Source: Pseudomonas entomophila L48
Lineage (GTDB): Bacteria > Pseudomonadota > Gammaproteobacteria > Pseudomonadales > Pseudomonadaceae
DNA length: 64,000 bases
Reading direction: 5' to 3'
Assembly: GCF_000026105.1 (NCBI RefSeq)
Contig: NC_008027.1
Span: forward strand, 4,298,501 to 4,362,500
Under the pieces are notes generated by a model, which was given only the letters and a program-made list of their open reading frames with translations, ran no database searches and was not told where the DNA came from. Positions 1-8,292 of this stretch are shown one piece after another. The position numbers and the translations under genes were made by a program. Every line of letters starts with the position of its first letter. Positions within the stretch are counted from its first letter, which is position 1.

Positions 1-1
1 T

Positions 2-85
2 ACGGGGCGCGTTGAAGCCGTTGAGAAGTACCTGAAGCATAAGGCAATGAAAGTGCGCAACCTTTGCGCACCCACACACAAATAA
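2..85 (+). CDS. Possible 3' end of a gene entering from the left edge
   Basis: One frame is open from the first bases to a TAA at 83-85 and would give 27 C-terminal residues rich in Lys and basic residues. The last codons contain a perfect inverted repeat (GTGCGCAA at 53-60, TTGCGCAC at 64-71). Nothing identifies the family. The frame is short enough to be open by chance, so this is only a possibility. Confidence 0.25.
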   Translation, partial: TGRVEAVEKYLKHKAMKVRNLCAPTHK

Positions 86-281
86 ATGATTTTAAAAGAG
101 AAACACGAATTTATTTCAATTTGTTTTTATATTAAATAACGCCAAATAGATACCCGTACAAAATAATCAATAAGACGCTTCCCAACACAAAGTAGGAGGC
201 GTCCCACAAACCTAAAAATATCTAAACAAACTTATAAACAAAACAACGCACAAGTTCGCGCCACACATCCGCAACGAGCAC
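86..281. other. AT-rich non-coding stretch
   Basis: No gene is supported here. The stretch is strikingly rich in A and T compared with everything to its right. It contains an imperfect hairpin, GACGCTTCC (174-182) against GGAGGCGTC (195-203), with one G-T mismatch and a 12-base loop. It has no T-run, so I do not call it a terminator. It may be the edge of a transferred segment to the left, or simply a long AT-rich spacer. Confidence 0.5.
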
Positions 282-923
282 TCAAACGGATGCAGCGAGA
301 ATGAATTCGCGATAACCGGAGACAATCACATACACCGCGAAATAGCAGAAAATGGCCGCCGACAGCAGGTAGGACCACGTCAGCAGCCGATCACCGAGCA
401 GGCGCCCGCCATGGCTGGCGATGCCGCACAGCGACAGGCACCAGACCAGCCCGGCGGCGAAGAAGCCCCCCAGGAACAACCCAGCGTCGAGCAGGCTGCC
501 GCCACCGGACCTGGAGATCAGCACCCCACCCACCGCCGCGAACCAGAGGATGGCGCTGGGCGAGGACATGGCCAGGAAGATCCCGCGCAGGAACTCGCGC
601 CAGCCCGACTCCACCACCACCTCGCCCCGCGACTCCAGGTGCCCGCCGCGCCAGGCCGCCAGCAGCATCTTCAGGGCGAACCACACCAGCAGTGCCGAGC
701 CGCCCAGCCACAGGGTCCAGCGCACGCTTTCGAACTGCAGCAGCACGGTCATGCCGGCCAGCGCGGCAATCGCGTAGACCAGGTCGCCGACACAGGTGCC
801 CAGGCCCAGCCAGAACCCCTGGAGGAACCCGCGCTGCATGGCCAGGGTGATCATGGCGATATTGGCGATGCCGATATCCAGGCAAAGGGACAGGCTGAGC
901 AGGAAACCGTTGGAGAAGGGCAT
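282..923 (-). CDS. LysE-type amino acid exporter
   Basis: A 213-residue polytopic inner-membrane protein with the size, hydrophobic profile and N-terminal SLCLDIGIANIAMITLAMQRGF-like start of the LysE/RhtB translocator family (here FLLSLSLCLDIGIANIAM). About six membrane segments are visible, with a basic loop near residues 90-110. Members export amino acids or similar small molecules, but the substrate cannot be read from sequence. It lies just downstream of the HicB-like gene on the same strand (77 bases apart). The ribosome site before the ATG is weak. Confidence 0.8.
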   Translation of the reverse strand: MPFSNGFLLSLSLCLDIGIANIAMITLAMQRGFLQGFWLGLGTCVGDLVYAIAALAGMTVLLQFESVRWTLWLGGSALLVWFALKMLLAAWRGGHLESRGEVVVESGWREFLRGIFLAMSSPSAILWFAAVGGVLISRSGGGSLLDAGLFLGGFFAAGLVWCLSLCGIASHGGRLLGDRLLTWSYLLSAAIFCYFAVYVIVSGYREFILAASV

Positions 924-1000
924 GGCACACTCTGGACGAATTCAGGGGAGCCCATTGAACCCGAGGGTGTGCTTGCCGTACAGGAAGAAATTGCACGCAG

Positions 1001-1198
1001 TCAGCGGGGTTCCAGCTTGATGGTGCAATCGGAAAGATAGTCGTCTACGGCTTGTTGAAATGCCATGTGCAACCCAGGCAAGGTGCTGGCGTGAAAACTG
1101 ATGATATCGACCACGCCGAGTACACGACCGACGAATATCTGGTCATACGCATCGTATTCAACACCGGCATCGTAGCCTTTGTAGTGCATGCAACCCAT
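1001..1198 (-). CDS. Short HicB-family antitoxin-like protein, no HicA partner
   Basis: About 65 residues matching only the N-terminal HicB domain: MHYKGYDAGVEYD, then FVGRVLGVVDIISFHA, then AFQQAVDDYL. HicB antitoxins usually carry a further C-terminal ribbon-helix-helix or HTH segment of about 40 residues. Here the protein stops just after the AVDDYL helix. No hicA toxin (short dsRBD-like basic ORF) is seen on either side. The start is taken at the second of two adjacent ATGs, seven bases after AGGAG; the first ATG (1201) is also possible. It may be an orphan antitoxin remnant or a stand-alone HicB-like regulator. Confidence 0.65.
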   Translation of the reverse strand: MGCMHYKGYDAGVEYDAYDQIFVGRVLGVVDIISFHASTLPGLHMAFQQAVDDYLSDCTIKLEPR

Positions 1199-1275
1199 CA
1201 TCGTTCTCCTGAAACACATTGCGAACGGGCAAAAATGCTACCAAACCGGGAAAGCACTTTTGCCCCAACATTCAT

Positions 1276-2241
1276 TCAGGATTTTTCATCCCCCGCCAAC
1301 ACCTGCGCATACCGCCCCCGGTCCACATTCGCCCCACTGAGCACCACCGCGACACGCTTGCCGGCCTGGCGCTCGCGCTCCTGCAGCAACGCCGCCAAGG
1401 CTGCGGCGCCGGCGCCTTCGGCCGTGTTGTGAGTGGCTTCATGGTAAAGGCGCATGGCGGCCGCGATCTCACGGTCATCCACCCGCACGATGCGCGCGGC
1501 ATTTTCGCGGACCAGGGCGAAGGCCTCCGGATGGGGCACGCGGCAGGCCATACCGTCGGCGAAGGTATCGGCGGTGGCGGTGGTGACGATGCGCCCCAGC
1601 TCGAAGCTCTGGGCATAGGCGTCCGCAGCGCTGGAGACCACGCCGACGATCTCGGTGTCCAGCCCCAGCAGGTTGCGCGCCTGGATCAGCCCGCAGATAC
1701 CCGAGCCCATGCCGATCGGTACGTACACGCAATCCAGTCCGCTCACTGCCTCGAACAGCTCCAGGGCATAGGTGGCCACGCCGCGCACCAGTTCCGGGTG
1801 GAACGACGGCACCATCGCATAGCCACGGGCCTCGGCGATCCTCGCCGCTTCCTCCCGAGCCACATCAAAGTCGACGCCGTGCTCCACCAGTTCGGCGCCC
1901 AGTGCGCGCATGGCGGCGTTCTTCTCGCGGGAGTTGCCTTGCGGCACCACGATCACCAGCGGCAGGCCGGCCTGGCGCGCCGCCAGGGCCATGCTCTGGC
2001 CGTGGTTGCCCCGGGTTGCGGTAACCAGCCCGCGCGGCACCTGGCCGCTGGCCAACAGCGCGCGCACGTAGACCAGGCCACCGCGCACCTTGAAGGCACC
2101 GGTGGGCGCATGGTTCTCGTGCTTGACCCACACCTGGCAGCCCAGCCGCTCGGCCAGCAGCGGCCAGGCATGCTGCGGGGTTGGCGGAACGTGCTGGTGG
2201 ACGAATGTGGCGGCTTCGCGCAGGGCAGGCAGGTCGAACAT
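1276..2241 (-). CDS. Threonine dehydratase-like PLP enzyme
   Basis: A 321-residue fold-type II PLP enzyme of the serine/threonine dehydratase family. The PLP lysine is in PTGAFKVRGG (Lys51), the substrate-loop motif is ATRGNHGQS, and a glycine-rich phosphate-binding segment reads PIGMGSGICG. It lacks the C-terminal ACT regulatory domain of biosynthetic IlvA, so it is more likely catabolic or hydroxy-amino-acid specific. The start is the ATG preceded by AAGGAT at a normal distance, not the ATG nine bases further upstream, which would leave no spacing. It is divergent from the MocR regulator at 2317, which probably controls it. Confidence 0.85.
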   Translation of the reverse strand: MFDLPALREAATFVHQHVPPTPQHAWPLLAERLGCQVWVKHENHAPTGAFKVRGGLVYVRALLASGQVPRGLVTATRGNHGQSMALAARQAGLPLVIVVPQGNSREKNAAMRALGAELVEHGVDFDVAREEAARIAEARGYAMVPSFHPELVRGVATYALELFEAVSGLDCVYVPIGMGSGICGLIQARNLLGLDTEIVGVVSSAADAYAQSFELGRIVTTATADTFADGMACRVPHPEAFALVRENAARIVRVDDREIAAAMRLYHEATHNTAEGAGAAALAALLQERERQAGKRVAVVLSGANVDRGRYAQVLAGDEKS

Positions 2242-2290
2242 GGCGGGCATCCTTCATCGGTTGGGGTTGAACCGATGCTAAGCGCCGGGC

Positions 2291-2322
2291 ATTGTATGGG
2301 TCCAAGGATATATTGCATGGGT
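2291..2322 (+). promoter_or_regulatory. Direct repeat, probable MocR binding site
   Basis: ATTGTATGGGT (2291-2301) is repeated as ATTGCATGGGT (2312-2322), 21 bases apart start to start, i.e. two helical turns. It lies in the 75-base gap between the divergent dehydratase and MocR genes. MocR/GabR-type dimers are known to bind direct repeats. The second copy overlaps the regulator's start codon, which would suit autorepression. Confidence 0.5.
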
Positions 2323-3687
2323 AGCAATTTCGTGTGGACGCCAACACTGCCGGACAACAGCCAGCCCCGCTATCTCGCGTTGGTCGACGCCATCGCCAGC
2401 GCCATCGAGCGCGGCGAGCTCACGGTCGGCCAGCGCCTGCCACCGCAACGGCGCCTGGCCTGGGCCTTGGGGCTGAACCCCAGCACCACGCAGCAGGCCT
2501 ACCGCGAAGCGGCGGCGCGGCACCTGGTCTCCGGTGAAGTGGGCCGCGGCACCTATGTGCTGGCGGGGAGCAAGGAGGCGACGCTGTTCCGCCTCAAGCA
2601 GCCTGATCACCAGCACCCGCTGATCGACCTGTCGACCAACGTGCCTGTGGCCGATCCGCACAATCGCGACCTGGAGCACAGCCTGCGCGTCTTGCTCGAA
2701 CAGGGTGAAACCGCCCTGCTCGACCATTACCTGGGGCCCGACCAACTCATGCTGGGGCGAATCCAAGGCGCCCGCTGGCTGGCCAATCGCGGGCTGGACC
2801 TGGCACCGGAGGAGGTGCTGCTCTGCGGCGGTGCCCAGCAGGCGTTGACCCTCGTGTTGCAGTCGTTGTGCCAGGCGGGTGAGCCGGTGATGGTCGAGGC
2901 GCTGACCGCACCGGGCATCAAGGCCGCCTGCCGCCAGCTGCGCCTGCCGGTGCATGGCGTGGCCCTGGATGACCAGGGCCTGCGCCCGGATGAACTGGAC
3001 CGTGTCGCCCGGGCAAGCGGTGCAAGGATTCTGGTGACCACCCCGACCCTGCACAATCCCACCGGGGCCTGCATGGACGAAGCCCGGCGTCGGGCGCTGG
3101 CGGAGGTCGCCAAGCGTCATGAGTTGCTGGTGATCGAGGATGATGTGTATGGCGCACTGACTGATCGGCCACCGCTCTACCCGTTGCTCGAAGGCCGTGG
3201 CGTGCTGATCAGCAGCTTGTCCAAGACCGTGGCTGCCGGCCTGCGCCTGGGCTGGATCGCGGCCCGGCCCGCGTTACTGGAGCAGATCGACCCTTACGCC
3301 CAGGCTACCCACTGGTCGGTATCACCCTTGAACCTGCGCATCGCCTGCCAGTGGATCGCCGACGGCACCGCCGCCCGGCGCCTGGCCTGGCAGCGGGAGG
3401 AACTTGGCGAACGCTGGCGCCTGGCGCGGGCGCTACTGGGGGATGCGCTGCCGATCGCCGGCGTGCCGTCGCCTCATGCCTGGCTGGCCACGCCAGGAGA
3501 CGCCGAGGCAGTAGTTGCCCGGTGTCGGGCGCAGGGGGTGGAGATCGTGCCGGCCAGCGTGTTCGCGGTGGGCACGGACAGCGTACGGGCGGTGCGGGTC
3601 AGCCTGTCGGCGGCGCACAGCCGGGCGCAGTTGAAGCAGGGGCTGGAGCTCGTGGGAGCAACTGCCTTGCAGGGAGTTCGGGATTAA
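2317..3687 (+). CDS. MocR/GntR-type regulator with aminotransferase domain
   Basis: 456 residues. Residues about 15-80 form a GntR winged helix (ALVDAIASAIERGELTVGQ, then LPPQRRLAWALGLNPSTTQQAYRE and GRGTYV). Residues 100-450 are a fold-type I aminotransferase domain with a PLP lysine in SSLSKTVAAGLRLGW (Lys303), and PTLHNPTGACMD and EDDVYG motifs. Such proteins sense PLP-linked amino compounds and control neighbouring genes. The ATG at 2317 follows AAGGAT by eight bases. The frame stays open far upstream, but that is antisense to the dehydratase. The divergent partner is the PLP-dependent dehydratase. Confidence 0.9.
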   Translation: MGSNFVWTPTLPDNSQPRYLALVDAIASAIERGELTVGQRLPPQRRLAWALGLNPSTTQQAYREAAARHLVSGEVGRGTYVLAGSKEATLFRLKQPDHQHPLIDLSTNVPVADPHNRDLEHSLRVLLEQGETALLDHYLGPDQLMLGRIQGARWLANRGLDLAPEEVLLCGGAQQALTLVLQSLCQAGEPVMVEALTAPGIKAACRQLRLPVHGVALDDQGLRPDELDRVARASGARILVTTPTLHNPTGACMDEARRRALAEVAKRHELLVIEDDVYGALTDRPPLYPLLEGRGVLISSLSKTVAAGLRLGWIAARPALLEQIDPYAQATHWSVSPLNLRIACQWIADGTAARRLAWQREELGERWRLARALLGDALPIAGVPSPHAWLATPGDAEAVVARCRAQGVEIVPASVFAVGTDSVRAVRVSLSAAHSRAQLKQGLELVGATALQGVRD

Positions 3688-3698
3688 CGCCTGAGTCT

Positions 3699-3813
3699 GT
3701 GGGAGCGGCCTTGTGTCGCGAAAGGGCCGCAAAGCGGCCCCGGCGACCTTTAAGCCAACACTGGAATCTGGGGCTGCTACGCAGCCCTTTCGCGACACAA
3801 GGCCGCTCCCACA
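3699..3813. repeat. REP-type inverted repeat
   Basis: GTGGGAGCGGCCTTGTGTCG and its reverse complement bound a 115-base palindromic unit between a forward and a reverse gene. The left half also contains AAGGGCCGCAAAGCGGCCCC, an inner stem. Confidence 0.85.
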
Positions 3814-3867
3814 GGGATTGCACAAGGCTCGAGGTTAACTCGCTCCCAAGAACCTTTTTTGTACGGC

Positions 3868-4125
3868 TCAATTCAACCGGCAACCCTCGCCCAGGGCGCG
3901 GTACTGGAGGGTATGCACCTGCCCCTGATGGTCCTCGTAGGTCATGGTGGCAGGCACCACTTCACACACGTTGGGGATGGTCGACAAGCTGATCACACGC
4001 TTGATGTCGAGGTTGGTGGAATAGTCGTACTGCTCGACCGCGGGTTGGGTGTCTGCGGTCTTGGCCTGGTCCGCGAAGGCGAACGGGGACATACCGACCA
4101 ATGCAAGAATCAGTAAGGCTTTCAT
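3868..4125 (-). CDS. DUF2790 family secreted small protein
   Basis: 85 residues with a clear signal peptide (MKALLILALVGMSPFAFA, cleavage after AFA) and the conserved DUF2790 core: YDYSTNLDIKRVISL, then CEVVPATMTYEDHQG, then LQYRALGEGC. The two cysteines, in the CEVV and EGC motifs, could form a disulphide in the periplasm. The family is essentially restricted to Pseudomonas, usually in several paralogues, some near metal-responsive or two-component genes. Function is unknown. No partner gene lies close by. Confidence 0.85.
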   Translation of the reverse strand: MKALLILALVGMSPFAFADQAKTADTQPAVEQYDYSTNLDIKRVISLSTIPNVCEVVPATMTYEDHQGQVHTLQYRALGEGCRLN

Positions 4126-4390
4126 GGATATCGACCTTGATGGCTATCAAGCTGATCGCGTGACTTCTGATGCCGTCAATGGCGCGGAGAAGTTGTCATC
4201 GACTGCAGGGATGACACGAAGTACCGATCCCGCTTTATCGTACTGCCGGGGGGATGAGGGAAAGTCTACTCCCCGTTCGGAATAGTTGAACCCTTAGGTC
4301 GGATATTCACCCTTGCCGGATTTGCAACAATCTGCGACAAAGCTCGGCCTGACGTTCAGGGGCCGAATGGGTAGGTGCCTGTTCTGGCGC

Positions 4391-4415
4391 ATTCGCCGGC
4401 AAGCCGGCTCCTACG
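4391..4415. repeat. Single REP element
   Basis: ATTCGCCGGCAAGCCGGCTC followed by CTACGG. It lies immediately before, and forms the leader of, the GNAT gene. Confidence 0.8.
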
Positions 4416-4877
4416 GTGAGAACACTTTTGACCGCGCTGACCTGCATCCCTCTTCCACAGTTGCAACGCCGCCTGCTGGAGCACTTCTATCGACAGCACG
4501 GCTCGCGCATGCGCGCCAACGGCGAGGGAGAGCTGTGGGTGGCACGTGCCGATGAAATCGTTGGAGGGATGAGCCTGCAGGCCGAGGCTGACGGACACTG
4601 GCTTACCGGCCTGTTCGTCGCGCCACAGTGGCGTGGGCGGCAGGTCGCGTCACGCCTGGTCGAGGCGGCCTTGACGGCGCGCCCGGGCCCAACCTGGCTG
4701 TTCTGCCATCCGGACCTGGAGGGGTTCTACCAGCGCCTGGGCTTCACGCCCACCAGCGACCTGCCCGAAGCCCTGGCCTCGCGCCTGGCCCGCTACCAGC
4801 GCAGCAAGCCACTGTTGGCGATGACGCGGGGTCAGTCCTCGGCCACATCCAGACCGGGGAACAGCACCTCGGTGTAG
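4416..4877 (+). CDS. GNAT-family N-acetyltransferase
   Basis: 153 residues with the acetyl-CoA-binding signature [20 protein letters not shown] (residues 68-87) and the C-terminal GNAT strand [10 protein letters not shown]. Substrate unknown. It probably starts at GTG 4416 or TTG 4428; GGTGAG at 4415-4420 is a reasonable ribosome site for the TTG, and it lies inside the tail of the upstream REP element. The 3' end overlaps the convergent deformylase gene by 46 bases, so the last 15 codons are antisense to def. The C-terminal tail may therefore be a recent extension. Confidence 0.75.
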   Translation: MRTLLTALTCIPLPQLQRRLLEHFYRQHGSRMRANGEGELWVARADEIVGGMSLQAEADGHWLTGLFVAPQWRGRQVASRLVEAALTARPGPTWLFCHPDLEGFYQRLGFTPTSDLPEALASRLARYQRSKPLLAMTRGQSSATSRPGNSTSV

Positions 4878-5368
4878 CCGAACTTGCTGAAGTCCTGAAT
4901 ACGCGAGGGGTACAAACGGCCGATCAGGTGATCGCACTCATGCTGCACCACCCGCGCATGGAAGCCATCGGCAAAGCGGTCGATCGGGTTGCCGTCGGGG
5001 TCGACACCGGTATAGCTGATGTGCTTGTAGCGCGGCACCACGCCACGCAGCCCCGGCACCGAGAGGCAACCTTCCCAGCCGTCCTCGACCTCGGTGGACA
5101 TCGGCGTGATCACTGGGTTGAGCAGGATGGTCCGCGGCACGGCTTCGGCATCCGGGTAGCGTTCGCTGCGCTCGAAGCCGAAGATCACCAGTTGCAGGTC
5201 GATGCCGATCTGCGGCGCGGCCAGGCCCACGCCACCGACGTGGGCCATGGTTTCGAACATGTCGTCGATCAGCTGGCGCAACTCTGCGCTGCCCAGCATG
5301 TGCTCGGGGACCGGCGGGGCGATGCGCAGCAGGCGTTCATCGCCCATCTTCAGAATGTCACGGATCAT
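4832..5368 (-). CDS. def: Peptide deformylase
   Basis: 178 residues with the three signature motifs of peptide deformylase: [17 protein letters not shown] and QHECDHLIG. These supply the Cys and two His metal ligands and the catalytic Glu/Asp region (the third motif has D in place of the usual second H neighbour, as in several paralogues). It removes formyl from nascent N-terminal Met. Pseudomonads often carry a second def next to fmt, so this copy may be the accessory paralogue. Its start overlaps the stop of the upstream YihY gene, so the two are cotranscribed. Confidence 0.93.
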   Translation of the reverse strand: MIRDILKMGDERLLRIAPPVPEHMLGSAELRQLIDDMFETMAHVGGVGLAAPQIGIDLQLVIFGFERSERYPDAEAVPRTILLNPVITPMSTEVEDGWEGCLSVPGLRGVVPRYKHISYTGVDPDGNPIDRFADGFHARVVQHECDHLIGRLYPSRIQDFSKFGYTEVLFPGLDVAED

Positions 5369-6324
5369 CAGGTATTCGGCTCGCGGGTCTGGGGGGCGTG
5401 TTCGACAGGGTGCTCATGGCCAAGCACGGTGATGGTATCCCGGTGCTGGTCGCCCGCGAAGTCCTTCTCGCCGGGGTTCTTGCCTTCGGCCGACAGGTGT
5501 TCGATCACCGCGTTCATCTCCGCCCCCAGCAGCAGCACGGCGGCAGAAATGTAGAAGTACAGCAACAGCACGATGATCGCACCGATGCTGCCGTACATGG
5601 CGTTGTAGTCGGCGAACGTCTTCACGTAGTAGGCAAAGCCCAGGGAAGCGACGATCCACACCACCACCGCCAGCACCGAGCCGGGGGTGATGAAGCGGAA
5701 TTTCTGCTTCACATCGGGCATGACGTAGTAGATCAAGGCCACCGCCACCATCATCAGGATGATGATCGCCGGCCAGCGCAGGATGGTCCACACCACCACC
5801 ACCGCCTCTTCCAGCCCCACCTGCGAAGCGATCCACTCCATGACCTGCGGCCCCAGCACCATCAACGCGGCCGCCGCCAGCAGCATGCCGGCGATGCCAA
5901 CGGTGTAGATGATCGACAAGGGGAAGCGCTTCCACACCGGCCGCCCTTCCGGCACGTCGTAGGCGGCGTTCATCGCGCTCATCATCAGGCGCACGCCGGC
6001 CGAAGCGGTCCACAAGGCGATCACGATACCCACCGACAGGAGGCCGCCTTTCGATTGCTGTAATTGGTCGATCACCGGATTGACCTGCTCCAGGGCCTGG
6101 GGTGGCAGCACCAGTTCGGATTGCAGGCGCAGCCAGGAGAAGAAGTCCGGCAGGTGCAGGAAACCGATCAGGGCGATCAGGAACAGCAGGAAGGGGAACA
6201 GCGAGAACAGCATCTGGTAGGCCAGCGCAGACGCATAGGTGGACATCTCGTCATCGAGGAATTCCTTGACGGTGCGCACCAGCACGCGGTGCAGGGGCAA
6301 GCCGCGCAGGTCGGGGAAAATCAT
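5368..6324 (-). CDS. YihY/virulence factor BrkB family membrane protein
   Basis: 318 residues with six membrane segments and the family signature near the N terminus ([20 protein letters not shown]) and centre ([20 protein letters not shown]). The region [20 protein letters not shown] matches the conserved C-terminal segment. Once labelled RNase BN, the family is an inner-membrane protein of uncertain role. The last ~40 residues are a hydrophilic tail. It shares an ATGA-type overlap with def. Confidence 0.92.
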   Translation of the reverse strand: MIFPDLRGLPLHRVLVRTVKEFLDDEMSTYASALAYQMLFSLFPFLLFLIALIGFLHLPDFFSWLRLQSELVLPPQALEQVNPVIDQLQQSKGGLLSVGIVIALWTASAGVRLMMSAMNAAYDVPEGRPVWKRFPLSIIYTVGIAGMLLAAAALMVLGPQVMEWIASQVGLEEAVVVVWTILRWPAIIILMMVAVALIYYVMPDVKQKFRFITPGSVLAVVVWIVASLGFAYYVKTFADYNAMYGSIGAIIVLLLYFYISAAVLLLGAEMNAVIEHLSAEGKNPGEKDFAGDQHRDTITVLGHEHPVEHAPQTREPNT

Positions 6325-6444
6325 AGCGTCTCCTTTCGCCGCTTTGATCGTCGTGGCAATACGGACAAGTCTAATAGACCACGCCGCCGCTGTGACTACT
6401 CAACGCCAAATGCAAGAAAACGGCTACATAGGAATGACGAAACC

Positions 6445-6509
6445 GTAGGAGCCAGCTTGCTGGCGAACAGCACCTTCATGCCCGTTCGCCAGCAAGCTGG
6501 CTCCTACAG
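6445..6509. repeat. REP pair (inverted)
   Basis: GTAGGAGCCAGCTTGCTGGC and its reverse complement face each other around a short spacer. The core reads CCAGCTTGCTGG, a variant of the commoner CCGGCTTGCCGG. Confidence 0.85.
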
Positions 6510-6530
6510 ATCGCGTGGATCACCGGTTTA

Positions 6531-6710
6531 TCAAGGCTTCTTCACCGCGTCCTTGACCTTGCCCACCGCCTGCTGCGCTTCGCCCTTGATTTCCTGGGCC
6601 TTGCCTTCGGCGCGCAGGCGGTCGTTGCCGGTGACCTTGCCGACGCCCTGCTTGATGTTGCCCACGGCCTCGTTGGCCAGCCCTTTCGCTTTGTCTTTGG
6701 TACCGCTCAT
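6531..6710 (-). CDS. CsbD family stress-type protein
   Basis: 59 residues, highly charged and Lys/Ala/Gly-rich, with the CsbD pattern [19 protein letters not shown], then [13 protein letters not shown], then a second [13 protein letters not shown] repeat. The family consists of small helical, partly disordered proteins linked to general stress responses; no activity is established. The ATG is preceded by AAGGAG at seven bases, which decides the start although the frame is open further upstream. Confidence 0.92.
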   Translation of the reverse strand: MSGTKDKAKGLANEAVGNIKQGVGKVTGNDRLRAEGKAQEIKGEAQQAVGKVKDAVKKP

Positions 6711-6850
6711 GGGAAAACTCCTTGCGGGAAAGACACGGGAAATCGTGTCGACAACCGATCGACCCGCAGGCTTGCGCCAGAGTTTCAAATTGTTTGAACA
6801 GGGCCTGCCGAATGGCAAACAGGGGCATGTTGGTGTGTTGACTATACCGG

Positions 6851-6881
6851 CGCTTTCGCCGGCAAAGCCGGCTCCTACAGG
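6851..6881. repeat. Single REP element
   Basis: CGCTTTCGCCGGCAAAGCCG followed by GCTCCTACAG, in the gap between csbD and the next forward gene. Confidence 0.75.
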
Positions 6882-6954
6882 TTCGGCGCTTGCCGCGCCC
6901 CGCGCCACCCAGCACAATGGCAGGCCTTTCTAGCGTCAACCCGCAGGAACCTGC

Positions 6955-7335
6955 ATGAAACTCGACAAACCCACCGCCATCGCCTGCCGCAACGCGGCGC
7001 TGACCCGGCCGGTGCTCGACCGCGACAACACCCTGTTCGCCATCCTCGACAAGAAGCGCAACCTGTGGTGGTTCGAAGTGCCGGTGGCACTGCTGCGCAA
7101 AGGCCAGCCCGACTGGGTCAACCTGCTGCTGCACACCCCGGAAACCGACGAATTGCAGCACCTGAAGGTGCCGGTCAACTTCCTGCGCGCGCATCAGGAG
7201 CAGATGGAGGTGCGCCACCCCGGCAAGCGCCGCTCCACCATCAGCCTGGCCCTGAGCGCCGACCGCGATTCGCTGCTGCGCGACACCCGACCGGGTGGCG
7301 AGCAGCTGGACTTCCGGACCTTCGTGCAGGCCTGA
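6955..7335 (+). CDS. Conserved hypothetical protein
   Basis: 126 residues, soluble, with no recognisable catalytic motif. It reads like a compact beta-rich domain (LFAILDKKRNLWWFEVPV, VNLLLHTPETDELQHL), with a segment RRSTISLALSADRDSLL near the end. An AGGAACC ribosome site precedes the ATG. Its stop codon directly abuts the stop of the convergent CvfB gene with no spacer. I do not recognise the family. Confidence 0.7.
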   Translation: MKLDKPTAIACRNAALTRPVLDRDNTLFAILDKKRNLWWFEVPVALLRKGQPDWVNLLLHTPETDELQHLKVPVNFLRAHQEQMEVRHPGKRRSTISLALSADRDSLLRDTRPGGEQLDFRTFVQA

Positions 7336-8172
7336 TCAGGCCCGTTCGATGCGATCGTCATGGATGACGATCCGGCCCTGCTTGAACAGCGCGCCGATCG
7401 CCTTCTTGAAGTTGCCCTTGCTGACATTGAACATCTGGCTGATCACCGCCGGGTCGCTCTTGTCGCACACCGGCAGCACACCGCCGGCCGCCTCCAGGCG
7501 TTGCATGATCTGCTCCTGCAGGGTGTCGGCCAGCGCCTCGCCGACCGGCTGCAGGCTCAGGGCGATCTTGCCGTCATGGCGCACTTCCTTGATGAAGCCC
7601 TTCTCGTGCATGCCCGAGCGCAGGAACTTGAACACCTCGTTCTTGTGGATCAGGCCCCAGTGGCGGTTGTTGATGATCGCCTTGAAGCCCATCGGTGTCT
7701 CGCCGGCCACCAGCAGCTCGACCGGCTGGCCGGCCTTGTAGTCCACCGGGGTGCGGTCCAGGTAGCGGTCCAGCTTGGCGGTGGCGGTGATGCGCCGGGT
7801 GCGCTTGTCGAGGTAGGCGTGGACCACGCAGTAGTCGCCGATCTTCAGCGGCCTGGACTCTTCCGAGTACGGCATCAGCAGGTCCTTCGAGAGGCCCCAG
7901 TCGAGGAAGATGCCGGCGCCGTTGATGTCCTTGACCTTGAGGCTGGCGAACTCGCCCACCTGCATTTTCGGCTTTTCGGTGGTGGCGATCAGCTGGTCTT
8001 CGCTGTCGAGGTAGATGAACACGTTGAGCCAGTCGTCGAGCTCCAGTTCGGCGTCCTTGGGGAAGTAACGCCGTGGCAGCAGGATTTCGCCGTCGGCGCC
8101 GCCGTCCAGGTACAGGCCGAATTCCACGTGTTTCACGATTTGCAAACTGTTGTAACGCCCAAGCAGAGCCAT
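7336..8172 (-). CDS. CvfB-like S1 RNA-binding protein
   Basis: 278 residues with the layout of the CvfB/YitL family. Tandem S1-like OB folds start with the VKHVEFGLYLDGG segment; a central S1 repeat carries NGAGIFLDWGLSKDLLMPYSE; a third carries GLIHKNEVFKF; and a C-terminal winged-helix segment reads MFNVSKGNFKKAIGALFKQGRI. In Gram-positives the family regulates virulence genes post-transcriptionally; in Pseudomonas the role is open. Monocistronic by layout. Confidence 0.88.
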   Translation of the reverse strand: MALLGRYNSLQIVKHVEFGLYLDGGADGEILLPRRYFPKDAELELDDWLNVFIYLDSEDQLIATTEKPKMQVGEFASLKVKDINGAGIFLDWGLSKDLLMPYSEESRPLKIGDYCVVHAYLDKRTRRITATAKLDRYLDRTPVDYKAGQPVELLVAGETPMGFKAIINNRHWGLIHKNEVFKFLRSGMHEKGFIKEVRHDGKIALSLQPVGEALADTLQEQIMQRLEAAGGVLPVCDKSDPAVISQMFNVSKGNFKKAIGALFKQGRIVIHDDRIERA

Positions 8173-8292
8173 TTCCGAAGATCCTCAAGACAAGGCGGCT
8201 ATTCTAACACCTGACCCGCCCGGCCGCCCGAGCGTCCATTCGCTCAGAACTGCCGCGCCCCCCTTGCATCCCAGCCCAGCAGGGATCCGCCC

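Noticed and set aside
391..1040. Long frames on both strands over the LysE gene
   Set aside because: They are rich in Arg, Pro, Gln and Ala, have no ribosome sites and mirror a GC-rich real gene.
3700..3830. Inverted repeats considered as rho-independent terminators
   Set aside because: They lack T-runs and recur throughout the window with the same core, so they are REP elements, though they may still end transcription.
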